Positions 19,773 through 33,800 of a DNA stretch of 64,000 nucleotides are shown here, in pieces. The position numbers and the translations under genes are program-made. Every line of letters starts with the position of its first letter. Within the stretch, counting starts at the first letter, position 1. The DNA lies in assembly GCA_050084515.1 (NCBI GenBank), contig CM114271.1:3596001-3660000 (forward strand), written 5' to 3'. The notes under the pieces are model-generated. The model saw only the letters and a list, made by a program, of their open reading frames with translations, was not told the DNA's origin and did no database searches. The DNA is from Blasia pusilla (Eukaryota > Marchantiophyta > Marchantiopsida > Blasiales).

Positions 19773-22700
19773 ATGGGTTCACTGGGATTGGATTCCGACG
19801 GCGTGGTTGCTGCTACTGCTGCGCTTGAAGGAGAGAAGAGATGCGAGGAAGAACCGATTCTGTACGTGAATGGAAAGCGCCGAATTCTGCCCAAAGATCT
19901 CGCCCACCTTACTCTCCTGGAGTACCTTCGAGGTGCGTACAAATCACGACTCACGAGTCCCATCTCGCGTCTCGGAGCTCGATTTCGCCTCCTCTTCATC
20001 CCCCCCAGTGTCACACCGGAGAGAAGGAGGTGACGGATCCGCCCAATTCAACTCCGACAGCTGTAGAGCAGCTTCAGAATTGAGCGCTGCGCTCAAATTG
20101 TGCCTGTCTCTGCATAAAACCTGGCAGTGATGGATCCAAGAGCTCAGTCTCGTGCTCTCTTAGTTTTGGCGGCTGCACAGGCCATAGGCTGTCCGCGTCT
20201 CTGTCTGCATGCTCCGCTTGTCTGCCAGACCTTCGAATTCTGCGGAGAGGATAGCGAGTTGTGGCCACTCTGAACAAGGCAAACTTGGGCATCTGAGGAG
20301 AGTTTCCTCAAGTTGGTTGACTCTTAGACATGGAATCGCTTCGAAAACAATACCGAAGGTGTTGAGAGCGTAATTCTCGTATGAGAATTGAATAGAGCGA
20401 AATGTAAGGAGCTTTGGAACTGGAGTCTTATGGTAGGCATCGAGTGTCTTCACGAAAATCATTGAAACCACAAGGATCCAGGAAAAATCCATCAGAAGGA
20501 AGTTTTCCCATCTTCTAGGTACAAGCTTGCCTGCGGATCTTGTTTGGGATTACAGATTCTTGTCTAGCATGCCATCTGAATGCTCCACAGCCATTCTCCC
20601 ATTTTGCCTGTGAGTCTCTGTAGTCCAATTCCAGCGCTTTCGAGTGGTGGTTGAAAGAAGAGAGCAGCTGATCTCCAAACCCTCTGCAGATTATTTCACT
20701 AGATTGGGATTTCACTGCCAGACACAGCTCTGAGCTGAACAGGATGCCGAGTCCGAGTGTAACATGGAAGGGGGTAGAGCTTGGCCCACCTCATCGCACA
20801 TCGCTGATGATTACAGCGACTCTGAAAACTCATCTGGAAGAAAGCCCCCTCATCTGTTTTTGTTTGGGCATCCCTTAACCATATCTGGTTAGTTTGATAC
20901 TCATTGTGAGTGTCACCAGAACTGGATTCCCTTGGTGTGCATGCAATACACTCTAGATGGGGGTGATAGGATTGCCACTCACGATGCTGTGTGTGTGCGG
21001 TGGTCCATGTCGTAGTTGCAGATCTTGTGTGAGAGTGGCCACGAGTGTTGGCACGAAGGAGATTGTGACAAGGAGGGGCGGCAAAGAGGAAGAACCAACT
21101 TTATAATTGTCTTGATGAAGGATGTCGATTTGTCCCGCTAGCCATAGAGATGTATGGGACTATGGGGAAGAGATTTGACACTTTCCTCACCATGGCTCAA
21201 GCAAGGTCAATCCAAATACTCCAAGTGTGCTCAAGGATCGACACAAGAGTCAAAAGTCGAAATAGAGCTCTACCGTCATGGCCATGCAAGTAAACTTGGA
21301 ATGGGTTTCATCGAGCAGAAGGTAGAAGTATCCTAGCATCCTCCGAGACAGATGGAATCCATGTAATGCTTCAATCTCAAATCACCCTTAGCTCTGGAAT
21401 ACATGGAAAATGTAGAGGGAAGAACCCAAAAGTGGGGTTTCAGTTTTGACCTCCCAGGGTTAATATGTGTGATGACTTGCGAGCACTGACTGAGAACAGA
21501 GAGGACGTCATCCACTGACCTCGATTACATAGAGCCGTCATCCACTAATTCGGCTTTCATGAAGATGGGTCTTCAAATATCGACACTTCTTCATAGATGT
21601 ATTGACACAGTCTTGTCTAGTAAGCATATCCGTGTGTTCAGTTCTTCCTACATTGTGTGTTGTATCTATCTTGCATCGATTTTATTCAAGTGTGTTCGCT
21701 CACTTAGAACTACCACTCTGTCGTGCTTCCTGCACCGAACCTTCTTCTTGATACCTACGTCTACATTCATCCTGCCACTGAAGTGTCTGTCTTTGCCTGT
21801 GATCGGATTCCTGGAGAATTCCCCAATCCTCTCGAAAAGAATTATTCGTTTTTGGGCTTCTAGGAAAGCTCTGGCTTCTACGTGTGCTCCTGCATAGGTG
21901 GAGTCTAAGTCAACCTTGCTGAGTGGTCTCTGCGCAGAAAAGGGTCTCACAGGAACGAAACTGGGATGTGGAGAGGGAGGATGTGGAGCTTGCACTGTCA
22001 TGGTCTCTCACTTCGACCTAACTGAACAGGCTGTCGTGTAGGGCTTCAGATCACATCCTTTGAATTTTACATCTATGCATAATTTCTAGAGATTTCAATT
22101 TATATGCGTGGGAGCTCTTTTCCCGTCTTGATACTGCCAGTTCCAGGAATTGCACTGGGGCCTTTACCAGTCTTGTATTGAATTGAACATGTCCTTTCGT
22201 TTGCAGTACCTTGTAATCTACGGTCTGGTTTTCCTGCTGCACAAAAAGTGCAGCAGGAAAACCAGACCGTAGATTACAAGGTACGACAGTGTTAAGTAAA
22301 ATCAGTTCTTGAATGCTCAGTTGGGTAGTATGAATGGTAGTACTGGACTATGAACATGGAATGTGACTGGCGATTGTTTCCACTCTTCACCACCCTGGTG
22401 ATGGGTGGTCTTGTGGAAGACTTCATGCCCGTTAGACAGACCTCATGGTCTCAAGGGAAGCTTCTGTCTTCCATTAAACGAGTGTCCAGAAGGGGGGATA
22501 GCGGTGCTGTAGAACTCATTGGCAGGCTTCATTTAATGATAACATAAGTGTACATGCTGCTGATTCGAGTGTCTACCCTTTTACATTCACCAGTATTTGG
22601 TGCACTCAAATGATATTTGGGCCACTTTGATCTCCATCTCTCTAAGCGAAGCCGTTGAAGCAATCATGAAGGTCCATAAGATTTTTCTTTGTGATCTCAT

Positions 22701-25700
22701 TTCATTTCTTACCGGTGTTTTTGGCTTGCGTATCTCATTTGATGCAGTCACAGGGCAGTCAACGCTTGTTTGGCGCCTTTGTACTCTGTGGAGGGTATGC
22801 ATGTGGTGACGGTTGAAGGTATTGGAAGTCGTCGAAAAGGTTTACATCCGGTGCAGGTATGACTGGAAAAATGCACTTACTGTCAGCACGAATGCTCCCA
22901 GTTATCCCATATCCTACTTGACGGGTATTTTCGTATGTAGTGGTAGTGCACTCGTGCTTTAGTTTAGTTTCATTTGACTCCTGCTATTGGTCGACAACGA
23001 GTGAATTGAATATATTTGGGCTGCAGTGGATTCACTGTCCTCTGCAGCTTCCACTCTCAATTGTCCCACTCTATGCTGTCCTCTTCTTCGTGTGCGGATC
23101 TTTTGGCTGTTGTGAATCCAGTTTGCGAATTCAAGCGATCCACTCCAGAATCAGTTCCATAGTTGTCCCGATGTGAGCAACAATGAAACGGAATGGATTT
23201 TGTGTGTAAGTGATCCAGATGTACTTTCGAAGTGATCGGTGAGTGAGAGAAAGAGTACAACGTTTCAGAATGAGATAGACTTGGAACAGACAAAGTGCCA
23301 AATGATCTGTAGAAGGCTCCCTTAAATTTCGTGGTCATCTCCCTTTCATACACCTCTTGTTAACCGCTTTGTGCTTTGAGAGCGTGTATCCGTGTATGAA
23401 CCTGTTAGACCTCTTGTTTGATCCTGCCTGCATGCTGAACTTGATTCCAGGACGCTCTGGCTACCTCTCATGGTTCGCAATGCGGGTTTTGTACACCAGG
23501 ATTCGTGATGTCAATGTACTCCCTCTTACGGGCTTCTAAAGGTGCTCCAACAGAGGATCAAATAGAAGAGGCTCTTGCAGGGAATCTGTGCCGGTGCACT
23601 GGATATCGTCCAATTCTGGACGCATTCCGTAGGTTTGCAAAGACTGACCCTTCTCCATACACTGAGGAAGCTATCAAAGCAAGCAGTGGACAGGCGTTAG
23701 ACAGTGCGGTGGTGGAGGTTGGGACCACAGTATGCCCTTCCACAGGAAAGCCTTGTAACTGTGGAAAAGTCTCAACAGTGGATGCTCAGAATAACGGCTC
23801 AAAGCAAGAGGTGAAGAGTAGCACAGGAGAGCCGATATTTCCACCTGAATTGCATACTAGAAAAACCCTTCCTTTGTATCTAAGAGGGCAAAAGGGGTTG
23901 AATTGGTTTCGCCCCACTACATTAGGTGATCTCTTGGACTTGAAAATGAAGTATCCAGATGCGAAGTTGGTGAACGGGAATACAGAAGTCGGAATAGAAA
24001 TTCGCTTCAAGAATCTCGAGTATCCGGTGCTCATTGCAACAACTCACATACCTGAGCTTAATGTAATAAAGTCCTCGGATGAGGGTCTAGATATAGGTGC
24101 TTCAGTTACTCTTACAAATCTCATGGAAGTTCTCAAAAAGAGTTCTAATGAACGGAAGGTTCATGAAACTTCAGTCTGCACAGCTTTCACAGATCAGCTG
24201 AAATGGTTTGCAGGAAGTCAGATACGAAATGTTGCCTCTGTGGGAGGAAACATTTGCACTGCAAGTCCAATCTCAGATTTGAATCCTCTGTGGATAGCTT
24301 CTGGAGCAACTTTCACTGTTCTCGGTCACGGCAGGGTGTCAAGGACGGTGAAAGCTGCTGACTTCTTCACTGGTTATCGCAAGGTGGACTTGAAAAGAGG
24401 AGAAATTCTTGCATCTGTTTTCCTCCCTTGGACTAAACAATACGAGTACGTAAAGGAGTTCAAGCAAGCCCACCGTCGAGATGATGATATTGCACTCGTG
24501 AATGCTGCTATGCGCGTGTCTCTAGCGAAAAATGAAGGAAGCTGGACTGTCCTGGAGGCATCCCTTGTCTACGGTGGAGTAGGTCCAACTTGTGTGATAG
24601 CAACAAAGACGGAGACGTATCTGCAGGGAAAGCCATGGACGCAGGAAACTGTAGAGAATGCCCTCTCTTACCTTCCAGAGGACATCAAAATAGGAGACAA
24701 TGCCCCTGGTGGTATGGTTGAGTTTCGGAGGTCATTGGTCACCAGCTTCTTTTTCAAGTTTTCTCTATATGTGATGTACAATCTTGAGCGTGAAGCAGAT
24801 TTTTGTCATGACCTGCCAGATAGTTACAGATCAGCGGTTGCACCGTATCATCGAGAGATGCCCCATGGGTTACAGATGTACGAGACCCAAATGTCCGACA
24901 CCAGTGTTGGCCAACCATTGATGCACATGTCTGCTCAGCTCCAGGTAAGTGACCTGCTGAAGATGATCAATTTGTAACACGTTGTAGTAGTATGTTTATA
25001 GCCTTCACTCGGTATACTCTGTTGGGTTTCTCTATTCTTACTGATTCTCCGTTCATAGCTTTCACCTTCTGTGAATGCAAGCACTGTAGATTGGACAGTT
25101 CTCAGGACCTGATATCTTGTTCTTTTGACTGGTGAAGTTTCTGTGTGATTTTTAGTGATTCTCCACCCATAACAGCCCGTTGAAACCGGGCTGTAGATGA
25201 TACCACTCTATTTGATGAATGGCAGTGCTTCATCTAATTTCTCGGAAATCCATAACAGGTGACAGGGGAGGCAGAATATGTAGATGACGTTCCATCCCTT
25301 ACAAATACTCTCCATGCTGCTCTGGTGCTTAGCACAAGGCCTCATGCTCAGATTTTGTCTGTGGTCTCGAAAGCAGCAGAATCACAACCTGGTTTTGAGG
25401 GGTTCTTTTCAGCCAAGGATGTCCCCGGAGGAAACGATGTTGGAGCAGCTATACATGACGAAGAGCTTCTCGCAACCAAATTTGTAACTTGTGTAGGACA
25501 GGTAAGAATCTATCTACACTTGTTTTAGACTCCGTACAGGTGATTGCCTCGTGGTTACATGGGGTGCCACTAATGAACCTCTACTTTTTCTCGCTTTTGA
25601 TCCCAAAATTACTCCAATTGTCTCCTGCTGTTACAAGGGAAACTTCCTGAAGAAGTCTGGTTCGAATTGGCGCCTATGAAGTGAGATCAGCATTGCTAAA

Positions 25701-28700
25701 ATGTGGGATAACCTGAAAATGAGAAAACATAAACGCAGGAAGGGAAGACTCAGCGGAAATGCAATCGTTAGTCCATGAACAGAATCAATTCCGGTGTCTG
25801 TCTATGGCTTAAAAGGCGATTCTGAGTGCCTCCCAGTTCCATCCCTTCTGGCATGTAATTTATTTCCTCACATTGGAAGGCTTTGACGAACGACCTCATA
25901 ATATATTCTTGTCTCGGGGGCAGGTGATCGGAGTTGTCGTAGCTGACACGCATCAAAATGCAAAAGCAGCAGCACAGAAGATTGTCGTCGAGTACAAGGA
26001 CTTGCCTGCAATTTTGACCATCGATGATGCTGTTGCAGCACAGAGCTTTCATGAAATCTTTCCAGCACGTAGGGAACCAGCAAAGCGGGTGCTACAAACT
26101 GGAAACGTGGATGACTGTTTTGCTAGTGGGGAGTGTGAACATGTCATAGAAGGTGTGGTGCAGATGGGTGGTCAGGAGCACTTTTACTTGGAACCCAACT
26201 CCTCTTTAGTCTGGACAGGGGATGGTAGCAATGAAGTGTTCATGATTTCATCCACACAGGTAAGTCTAGGCCTCGTTGAGGGCTTTTCACGAAGAACGTT
26301 GATACTGTATGCATGTTTAGGGTATTTCTAGTGCAGGCATTTGGTGAAAGCCAGCTAGGAATTTGAAGCGCACCAGGTGGGAATTGCGTTATCATAGTCT
26401 GTGCATGGGTACTTTTCCAGGAATTACTGAACAGTGTTTTGTATAGAATTGAGCGATTCTATTGATTGATGAACAGTCCAATGTGATGATTTTGAGAAAA
26501 GAGATATGTCTGTAGCAGGTCATGAAATTGATCAGCTTCCACAAGAATCCTAGAGGTCTGTCGCAGTTTGACCAAATTCGTTGATTTACATCTGGCTTTG
26601 GGGCAGATTCTTAGAACATTCAGAAGCCCATTTTAATTGCAGACCCATAAGTACGTCATCAATATTACGTGCAGGCACCTCAAAAGAGCCAGGCAGTTGT
26701 TTCCCATGTGCTCAACATTCCGATGAGCAAAATTGTGTGTAGAACAAAGCGAATTGGTGGTGGATTTGGTGGAAAAGAAACAAGATCAGCATTCATCTGT
26801 GCTTTGGCAGCTTTGCCAGCCTACATTTTGCAGAAGCCAGTTAAGATCACCTTGGACAGAGAGGTGGATATGGCCGTGACTGGGCAAAGGCACGCTTTTC
26901 TCGGAAAATACAAGGTATCTCCAAATAAACATCGCTTGTATGTCCTTGTTGTTGAAATTTGTTAATATCTAGTTTAGTCATGCCCTAAAAGTAGTTAGTC
27001 AGATACTAACTTAGTTGGATACTAATTTAATTAGCTAGAGATAACTTAGTGTTCCTCTATCTTTTTAGGGTAACCTTGAATTAGGGCAATTCTCGAGTTA
27101 GGGCTAGCCACCATCTGTTATCTGTTCAAGAAGATCTAAGGGCCAGAAGTGCTCACCCTCATGTATATAATGTTACTCAAATATCAAATAGAAGCTAATT
27201 CTACAGCATGCACAGTTTTGGTGAGGACTCCGGAGGTTCTTGGTCCTGCTGCAAAGCGATCAGAGAGTAGGAAGAGGAGATTGAGACTAATTGTTGTGCT
27301 TGCTAGAGCCTCACTGGAAGGCAGATTGTTTTGTCTAATATGCTGATGGAGATTGTTTATGCTCAATGAGGTGAGCCATGTCTGATTTCTGAGCTGGTGA
27401 CATGTGAGGATCTGTAGTGTGAGTGCAAGGTGTAACTGTGTAGAATCCTTCTTAGTATCTCTTAAATAATAATAAGAGTCACATCATGGTAGGGCTCTGA
27501 TTTGGCAAAAGAGATAGAAACTGATTTGCTGATTGTGTACAAGCTGAAATCATGGATGGTCTAGCTGATGCTAGCTCTGACTTTGTACAAGGAGATACTT
27601 CTGCTGGTCAATCATTTTCTCACTTGTTGGGTCACCTCCCTCCCTTCAAAAGGAAGAGAACTCATATTCAATTCCTCCCTGCCTTGCTGTTTCTTGTGTA
27701 CTGAAAGAATTCCAATGCCATGAGAGTTTCTGTCCGGCGGTTTATCCCAATCATAATAATCCAATACATAATTGGCAACTTCAAGATTGAGAAAGAGGTC
27801 TGATGAGCTTTCTCTTTATTTTCATCAGGTGGGATTCTCCAAAGAAGGGAAGGTACTTGCAGTGGACCTAGACCTTTACAACAACGGTGGTAACTCATTG
27901 GACTTGTCACATGCAATTCTTGAGAGGTCTATGTTCCACTCAGATAATGTATATGACATACCACACATGCGAGTTCGTGGCAAGGTTTGCCGCACTAATC
28001 AGCCCAGTCATACAGCATTCCGAGGATTCGGTGGCCCACAAGGAATGCTCATTGCAGAGAACTGGATAGAACACATTGCTCGCACTCTCAGACGGTCTCC
28101 TGAAGAAATAAGGGTAGAGTGCCTACGCTGGATCAGATGTGTATCACTACCAACATTACGTTCTTGTTTCAGAGATCATGATTATCGGATAGAGTCATTC
28201 TTGGTTTCATTTATCTCTTATCCGCATGGAACGTTAAAAGTAGTCAAGAGTAATGAGTAATTTTCTTTTATATCCATCTTTGAGTTTGGACTTCAGGTAA
28301 GACTGGAGGTCTTGTAAGAGCATTAGAAGTGAATACATACCCTCCTCCAAGATAGTTGTGCACCCTTTTGGCCCTCATAGGTATTATGTTCTACTAATGC
28401 ACAATGACGAAGACGTACAAACTTTGTGATAACAGGAGCTTAACTTTCATAAAGAAGGGCACATTTTACACTATGGACAACCAGTACTTCGGTGCAACGT
28501 GCAAAAGGTGTGGGAGGAACTGAACAGATCTTGTGAGTTTGAAAAAAGGCGAAAGGAAGTGGATGAATTTAATGCGTGCCATCGATGGAAGAAGAGAGGG
28601 GTGGCTATGGTCCCCACCAAATTTGGCATCTCCTTTACAACTAAATTCTTCAATCAGGTGAACTCTTTCAGGGGGTTTATGATAATGAAGATGTGAAAAG

Positions 28701-30819
28701 ATCATACTCGACTCCAAGGAAGATTTATCTTGACCAAGAAGCTTGTAATTCCAGGAAGAGATCCAACATGGTCCAAAAAGCTGACACACTTCCCTCTGGT
28801 TTCTGCAGGCGGGAGCGTTGGTACAAGTTTACACGGACGGAACAGTCTTGGTAACACATGGGGGAGTTGAAATGGGACAAGGATTGCATACAAAGGTGGC
28901 CCAAATTGCAGCAACAGCTTTCGGTTTACCAGCAAGTTCAATTTTCATCTCCGAAACCAGCACTGACAAGGTTCTTCCTTAACTTTTTCCGTTGGATTCA
29001 TCCTCTTTTATTTCTTGCTGAGGGACCAGGCTTAGCACCATGCCTGCAGGGTACAAATATGAAACACGAGATATAAGTTGAGTTCGCCAGCTTCTAAAAG
29101 ATGGGCAGAACTGACATCAGAAAAAGGAAATTTCCATCCATGGTCTTTTTACTCGATCTCTTTCACTCACTTATTTCACAGGGCATGGGATCAAGTTGAG
29201 CATGTATAAAATATCAGCTCAAAAGTGGATTTCAAGTGACTGACCCTCTCACCGAATGAACTCTATATATTTTCCAGGTGCCAAATGCATCACCCACAGC
29301 AGCTTCGGCAAGTTCTGACATGTATGGAGCTGCAGTTCTTGATGCATGCGAGCAGTTAAAGGCTCGCATGAAACCCATATCAGAGAAGATGCCTCAAGCC
29401 TCTTTTGCTGAGGTACATTCAAAGGGGACCTAGTGTGTTTTCAATTCTTGATTCACTTCATATACCTCTTGAAAAATGCCTTGGATCAGAGATTTAGGAG
29501 ACTGAAAAGTTTGACTACACTTCTCCAATGTTGCAGGTGGTGAGTGCAAGTTACATGGAAAGGATAGACCTTTCAGCCCATGGATTCTATATGACTCCCA
29601 ACATTGGTTTTGATTGGGATGTTGGCAAAGGCAAGCCCTTCAACTACTATACCTTTGGGGCTGCCTTTGCAGAAACTGAAGTCGACACCCTTTCAGGAGA
29701 CTTCCACCTCCGTCGTGTTGATATTGTCATGGACGTGGGAAAATCCTTGAATCCTGCGATCGATATTGGTCAGGTCAGTCTTAATCTCATGTCGTTCACC
29801 ACCACATCATGCTGCTTTTTCTATAGCCTGAGACACTGCAGTTTCTAGTTCCTGCTTTGGTGCTCCATCATAGGTGACAGATTTGTCAACCCCAAAAAGT
29901 TTCACCTTTTCTTGCAATGCAAGATAGGAAAGGCTTGGCAATGTCCTGGCCAAAGCTTATTATAAAGCCTCAGGCACAACCAGAAAGCAGATTACAAAAG
30001 GGGGGATGTCACCATGAGACTAATGTAGCGTGAGATTCCAATGGTGATGCTTCTTCATTGAAGGCGATGAATTACTTGTTAAGCTCACCAGGTTCTGACT
30101 TCATCCTGCAGATCGAAGGGGCATTTGTGCAAGGTCTAGGATGGATAGCTCTGGAGGAGCTTAAGTGGGGTGATTCAGCCCATCCATGGATAAGACCGGG
30201 TCATTTGTTTACACAAGGACCAGGAACATACAAAATACCAACATGTAATGATATTCCTTTGGACTTCCGCGTGGCAATTCTGAAGGTACAGCCTATTTAC
30301 ATCCTCCTTTGCATGACTTACCATCCACTCATCCCAATTCCCAATCACCTGTATTGCAGTCAAGAAGTTCATGAGTTCGTAGAACTCCGGGAAGTCAATA
30401 GCGATCTTTTTCAGTGGTGGGTTTCTTTTTGATCAAGTGCTCTTGAAGCCTTTGGAATGGCCACCAGTTTCCAAATCAGGATTGCTGGATGGAAAGCATT
30501 GCAATCTCCCCACATGATTGTTTAGGGAGAAGATGACCCAATGCTTGACTTGACTTGGAAAATGGCTATGATGCAGGATGTACCAAATCCTCTGGCAGTT
30601 CATTCTTCTAAAGCAATTGGAGAACCACCCCTTTTCCTTGCTTCTGCAGCTCTTTTCGCCATGAAAGATGCCATTTTATCTGCCAGAAGAGAGAGCGCTC
30701 TTGATGGCTGGTTTGTGTTGGATACTCCTGCAACTCCAGAGCGCATTCGCATGGCTTGTGCAGATCAATTTACAAAACCGCATGCGCCACATGACATTCG
30801 ACCGAAACTCAGTGTGTAG
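19773..30819 (+). CDS. XDH: Xanthine dehydrogenase (molybdenum/FAD/2Fe-2S)
   Basis: It oxidises hypoxanthine to xanthine and xanthine to urate with NAD+, in plant purine breakdown. Exons: 19773-19932, 21938-22037, 22748-22856, 23451-24944, 25259-25501, 25924-26259, 26675-26914, 27829-28113, 28436-28657, 28809-28970, 29278-29412, 29537-29773, 30112-30285, 30577-30819. All introns are GT-AG, phases agree, and the sum is 1379 codons plus stop, the plant XDH length. The upstream ATG at 19753 stops after six codons. 2Fe-2S ligands: Cys64, 69, 72, 94 and Cys134, 137, 170, 172. FAD-domain motifs lie near residues 297 (LVNGNTEVG) and 387 ([16 protein letters not shown]). The molybdenum domain starts near 622, with [10 protein letters not shown] (Glu849), [11 protein letters not shown] (Arg959) and GEPP (Glu1315), the XDH substrate residues that aldehyde oxidases alter. 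No transit peptide is obvious. It appears intact. Confidence 0.96.
20895..21200 (+). pseudogene. REL-type LINE fragment in XDH intron 1
   Basis: Two blocks match the C-terminal endonuclease of the element at 11246-14364. The first, near 20917-20990, reads [11 protein letters not shown] followed by [11 protein letters not shown]. The second, near 21060-21190, contains an R-L-L-Q-like start, a Lys/Arg pair and [21 protein letters not shown] in an adjacent frame. It is short and frameshifted, so it is dead. It shows that the family has more than one copy nearby. Confidence 0.7.
22206..22284. repeat. Perfect 37-bp inverted repeat with 5-nt loop (XDH intron 2)
   Basis: The left arm 22206-22242 is the exact reverse complement of the right arm 22248-22284, with the loop AAAAA between. 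It lies in the intron between XDH exons 2 and 3, about 460 bp before exon 3, and would fold into a near-continuous hairpin in the pre-mRNA. The left arm begins within a TTTGCAG acceptor-like sequence. No terminal repeats or target duplication flag it as a MITE. Confidence 0.95.
26960..27700 (+). mobile_element. Probable LTR-retrotransposon remnant in XDH intron 7
   Basis: 26960-27205 starts with TGTTAATATCTAG, has a TATA-like TGTATATAA near 27163 and ends in TAATTCTACA, so it resembles a short copia-type LTR. No target duplication is seen. From about 27551 an ATG opens a short frame ([15 protein letters not shown]...) that may be a gag start. Assignment is tentative. Confidence 0.4.
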
Positions 30820-33800
30820 TTAGTCATGAAAGGCAGAAGCCAAAGCTATAAGAGTACAAAAGAGATTTTCTAATTTCGTTTCTTTGTTCACATCTGAGCT
30901 CTCAGAGTTCAAAATCTGCGTCTCCAAGTTCCAAGCCAACTATAAATGAGCAGGTATTCCAACTCCATGCCACTCTCCAAAGTTCGATCTTCTTTACCAC
31001 TCGGATTTTATGAATCTCTTGCTTCTTTTTGGACTAAAAATCTATGTGAATATACAACAATATGCAATGCAAGAGGATTTCAGTTTGGTTACGTCTATGT
31101 TTGACGTCATTTGGGGAATCGCAATGGGTGTTGTATAAGATGTATGGATAGATACACAAGATGAAATTGAAAATGGTAGACCACATTTACAAACTAATCA
31201 TGTTCATACGAGCACTTGAATTAAATTTATATGTCAATTGTTGAATCCTAGATGGATGACAAAATAGGAAGGCTATGGGAATTCTGAATAGCATTTCCTC
31301 ATATATGCCGCTCTTTAGCATTTACAAGCTCAACATATATTTACCATCATATGGTATCACAATGGCAAAAGTGACCAAAGTTTGGCAACTCTCCAGCTCT
31401 CAAAAGACACCTTCATGATCCGTCGGTCAAGATGACGAGGATACCCAACCTTTTGTATTATAGTGAAGGTGGGATAGTAGAGATCTGTAAACAAGCTTTG
31501 GTCCTACGGCAATATAGTAACATGGAATCCCAAACAAACTTTGGTTCTCCTATGGCAATATATAGCAAGATGGAATCCCACTTTAATCCTCCTCGATATC
31601 TATACAACAAACATTGGAGGAGAGTCTTTGCAAAGAGGAAATTACATGTGTTTAACGCCCAATCAGTCATGTATCCATGAGGACATTTTTGTTAGCAACA
31701 ACCACCGTAGCACATTTTGGTAAAATAACGTTTATCCAATTGAAGAATAAGTTTGCGAAAAAGTAGTTCTCCAAATAGGGATGAGAAAAATGCATCAATA
31801 GTTTGAGAATAGATATTATGAGTCATGATCATACTACCCAAATAGTCCTTACATTTCAGGAAATGATTTGAACATATTAAGAAAACTCCCCTAAAGGAAA
31901 TGATTTATAAATCTTAACAAATTGTAGAAAGCTTCAACTCAAAAAAAAAAATCAAGTATTTCTATAGTACTAAGATAATAAAGGTCTTATTTGCAGAACT
32001 ATGTTATATTAATACTTTAGAAAGATGTAAGACCTAGGTTATCTTAATTATGTAGATGATGAAGTATTTTCATTTTAAGAATGACTCATATTTTTTTAAG
32101 ATAGTTGATCAACATAATTTCCTTGGGGATGGTGAGGCATGCCCTAAGAGTTTGGCTTATGTCTCAAAGCTTTTTTAAGCCCTCACTTTCAAGATATGTT
32201 TATGGACTTTTTCATCCATATTTTCTTCAAGTAGACATGAAATCTAATAGAGCATGTTCTGCATTTGAAAATATGAAGAGATCGTGTCATTTTCCTTAAA
32301 AGCATCTTCCTTATGCATACAAAACAGAGAAAGTTGGATGGAAGACTAACCATCTTCTATATATGGATAAACTATCCCTCCATTTCCATGATATCTTGGA
32401 TCTTTTAGGATTGTATCCCATGGACTATAATGGGGGTCATGGAAAGCCTCTTTTTTCAAACAGATAATATAGTAAGTTGTTTTATGATAGGAAAATATAC
32501 CATAGACCATTGACTAATCCAATTTTCCAACCAATAGAGTTGGCAAGACGATAGCAATTTCCCGCACCCAAAAGATTTGTGCACAAGAATCAAATAGATT
32601 GTCTACACAATCATTTTGATTACTTATAATTGACTCAACTAGTAGAAGGTTAACAAAAGAGTTGCCAAGAAGCCTCAAAAACTCAATATAAACAACAAAT
32701 CCAAGTAATGGTTTCTTACGCTCTCAAAGCGCAGGCAAAGAACTAGTTTTTTTTCACTTGCAAAGTAGTTATTTCTACTTCTCTTTTGCTCTGTTTGGAC
32801 TCATTTTTGAATCACTGAAAAGGGGCATTTTATCATGCATGCAAAACACTTGCAATGTTGCAAGTGTTTTTTTAAGTATAATGAAGTACTCCTTTTTACT
32901 CGCAAAACATATGCGATATGTGGGAAGTTTCTTAATGTAGCACTTAACAAAATGCATTCCTATATTTTGCAGCTTGTTTGCAAGTCTTTTGTGATTGTAG
33001 GGACTCAAAATAAATTCTCAAATATACTAGAGAATTTGGTGCGTTCCAAGATATACAAAATCTAACTATACTTAGGATGGGTATGTTGAAAGGAAAAGGG
33101 CATGTGTTTATGAAAGGCATGTAGAAATCAATCCTTTAAAACTTGGATATTTGTTTGCCGATGGATAATATGAGACGATTATGAATTTCAAAAATCCATA
33201 ATACGTGCTTGGTTGAAAAAACTGGAATGGTTGTGATAGTTTGGACATATGGCTAAGGATGGTTTTTTTTTCTAGCTTGAACTAATTTTCTACTACCAAT
33301 GAAATTGCCTCAGTATTGTTCAAGGACTTGCAAGCCCTTGAATGTACTCATTGTTGGGGTGTGAATGCCAATAATTTAAAAAAGAAGGATCATTCAAAGT
33401 ACATTATAACAACTAAGCGGGGACCTTAGAAACTACCTTGTGTTTACTTATAGTAGTTTACGATAGGGCCTCAATAGGAAGAGCAATAGTGACTATGGCC
33501 AAGAAGTATCTCAACTTACTAGCTTTCCTCTCATTCTTTAAGATATATCTCTCTTCTGTCCGTAAAATTAGAATAAGAAAAGTGATGAAGTTTTCAATTT
33601 TTTTCTTCTTTTGCTTGCCTTTCAATTAGCATTTTGACATGCTCTAAAACCACACTAATAGGAATAGTTGAGTGACAAATAACAATGACACTCTAACCAT
33701 AGTTTAAAACTCTAAATATCACACTCGAATCTCTAAGGGCGTTGTTAATAAATGAGGATATCAATCTAATGAGTGTCTTTACGTAAAAAAGCAAAGGTTA

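Noticed and set aside
19933-20033. Continuation of XDH exon 1 as an open frame
   Set aside because: The frame stays open past 19932, but the iron-sulfur domain resumes correctly at 21938, and CTTCGAG|GTGCGT is a good donor.
19773-30819. Aldehyde oxidase
   Set aside because: The Glu in GGKETR and the Arg in [11 protein letters not shown], which bind purine substrate in XDH, are present, and the NAD-type FAD domain is retained.
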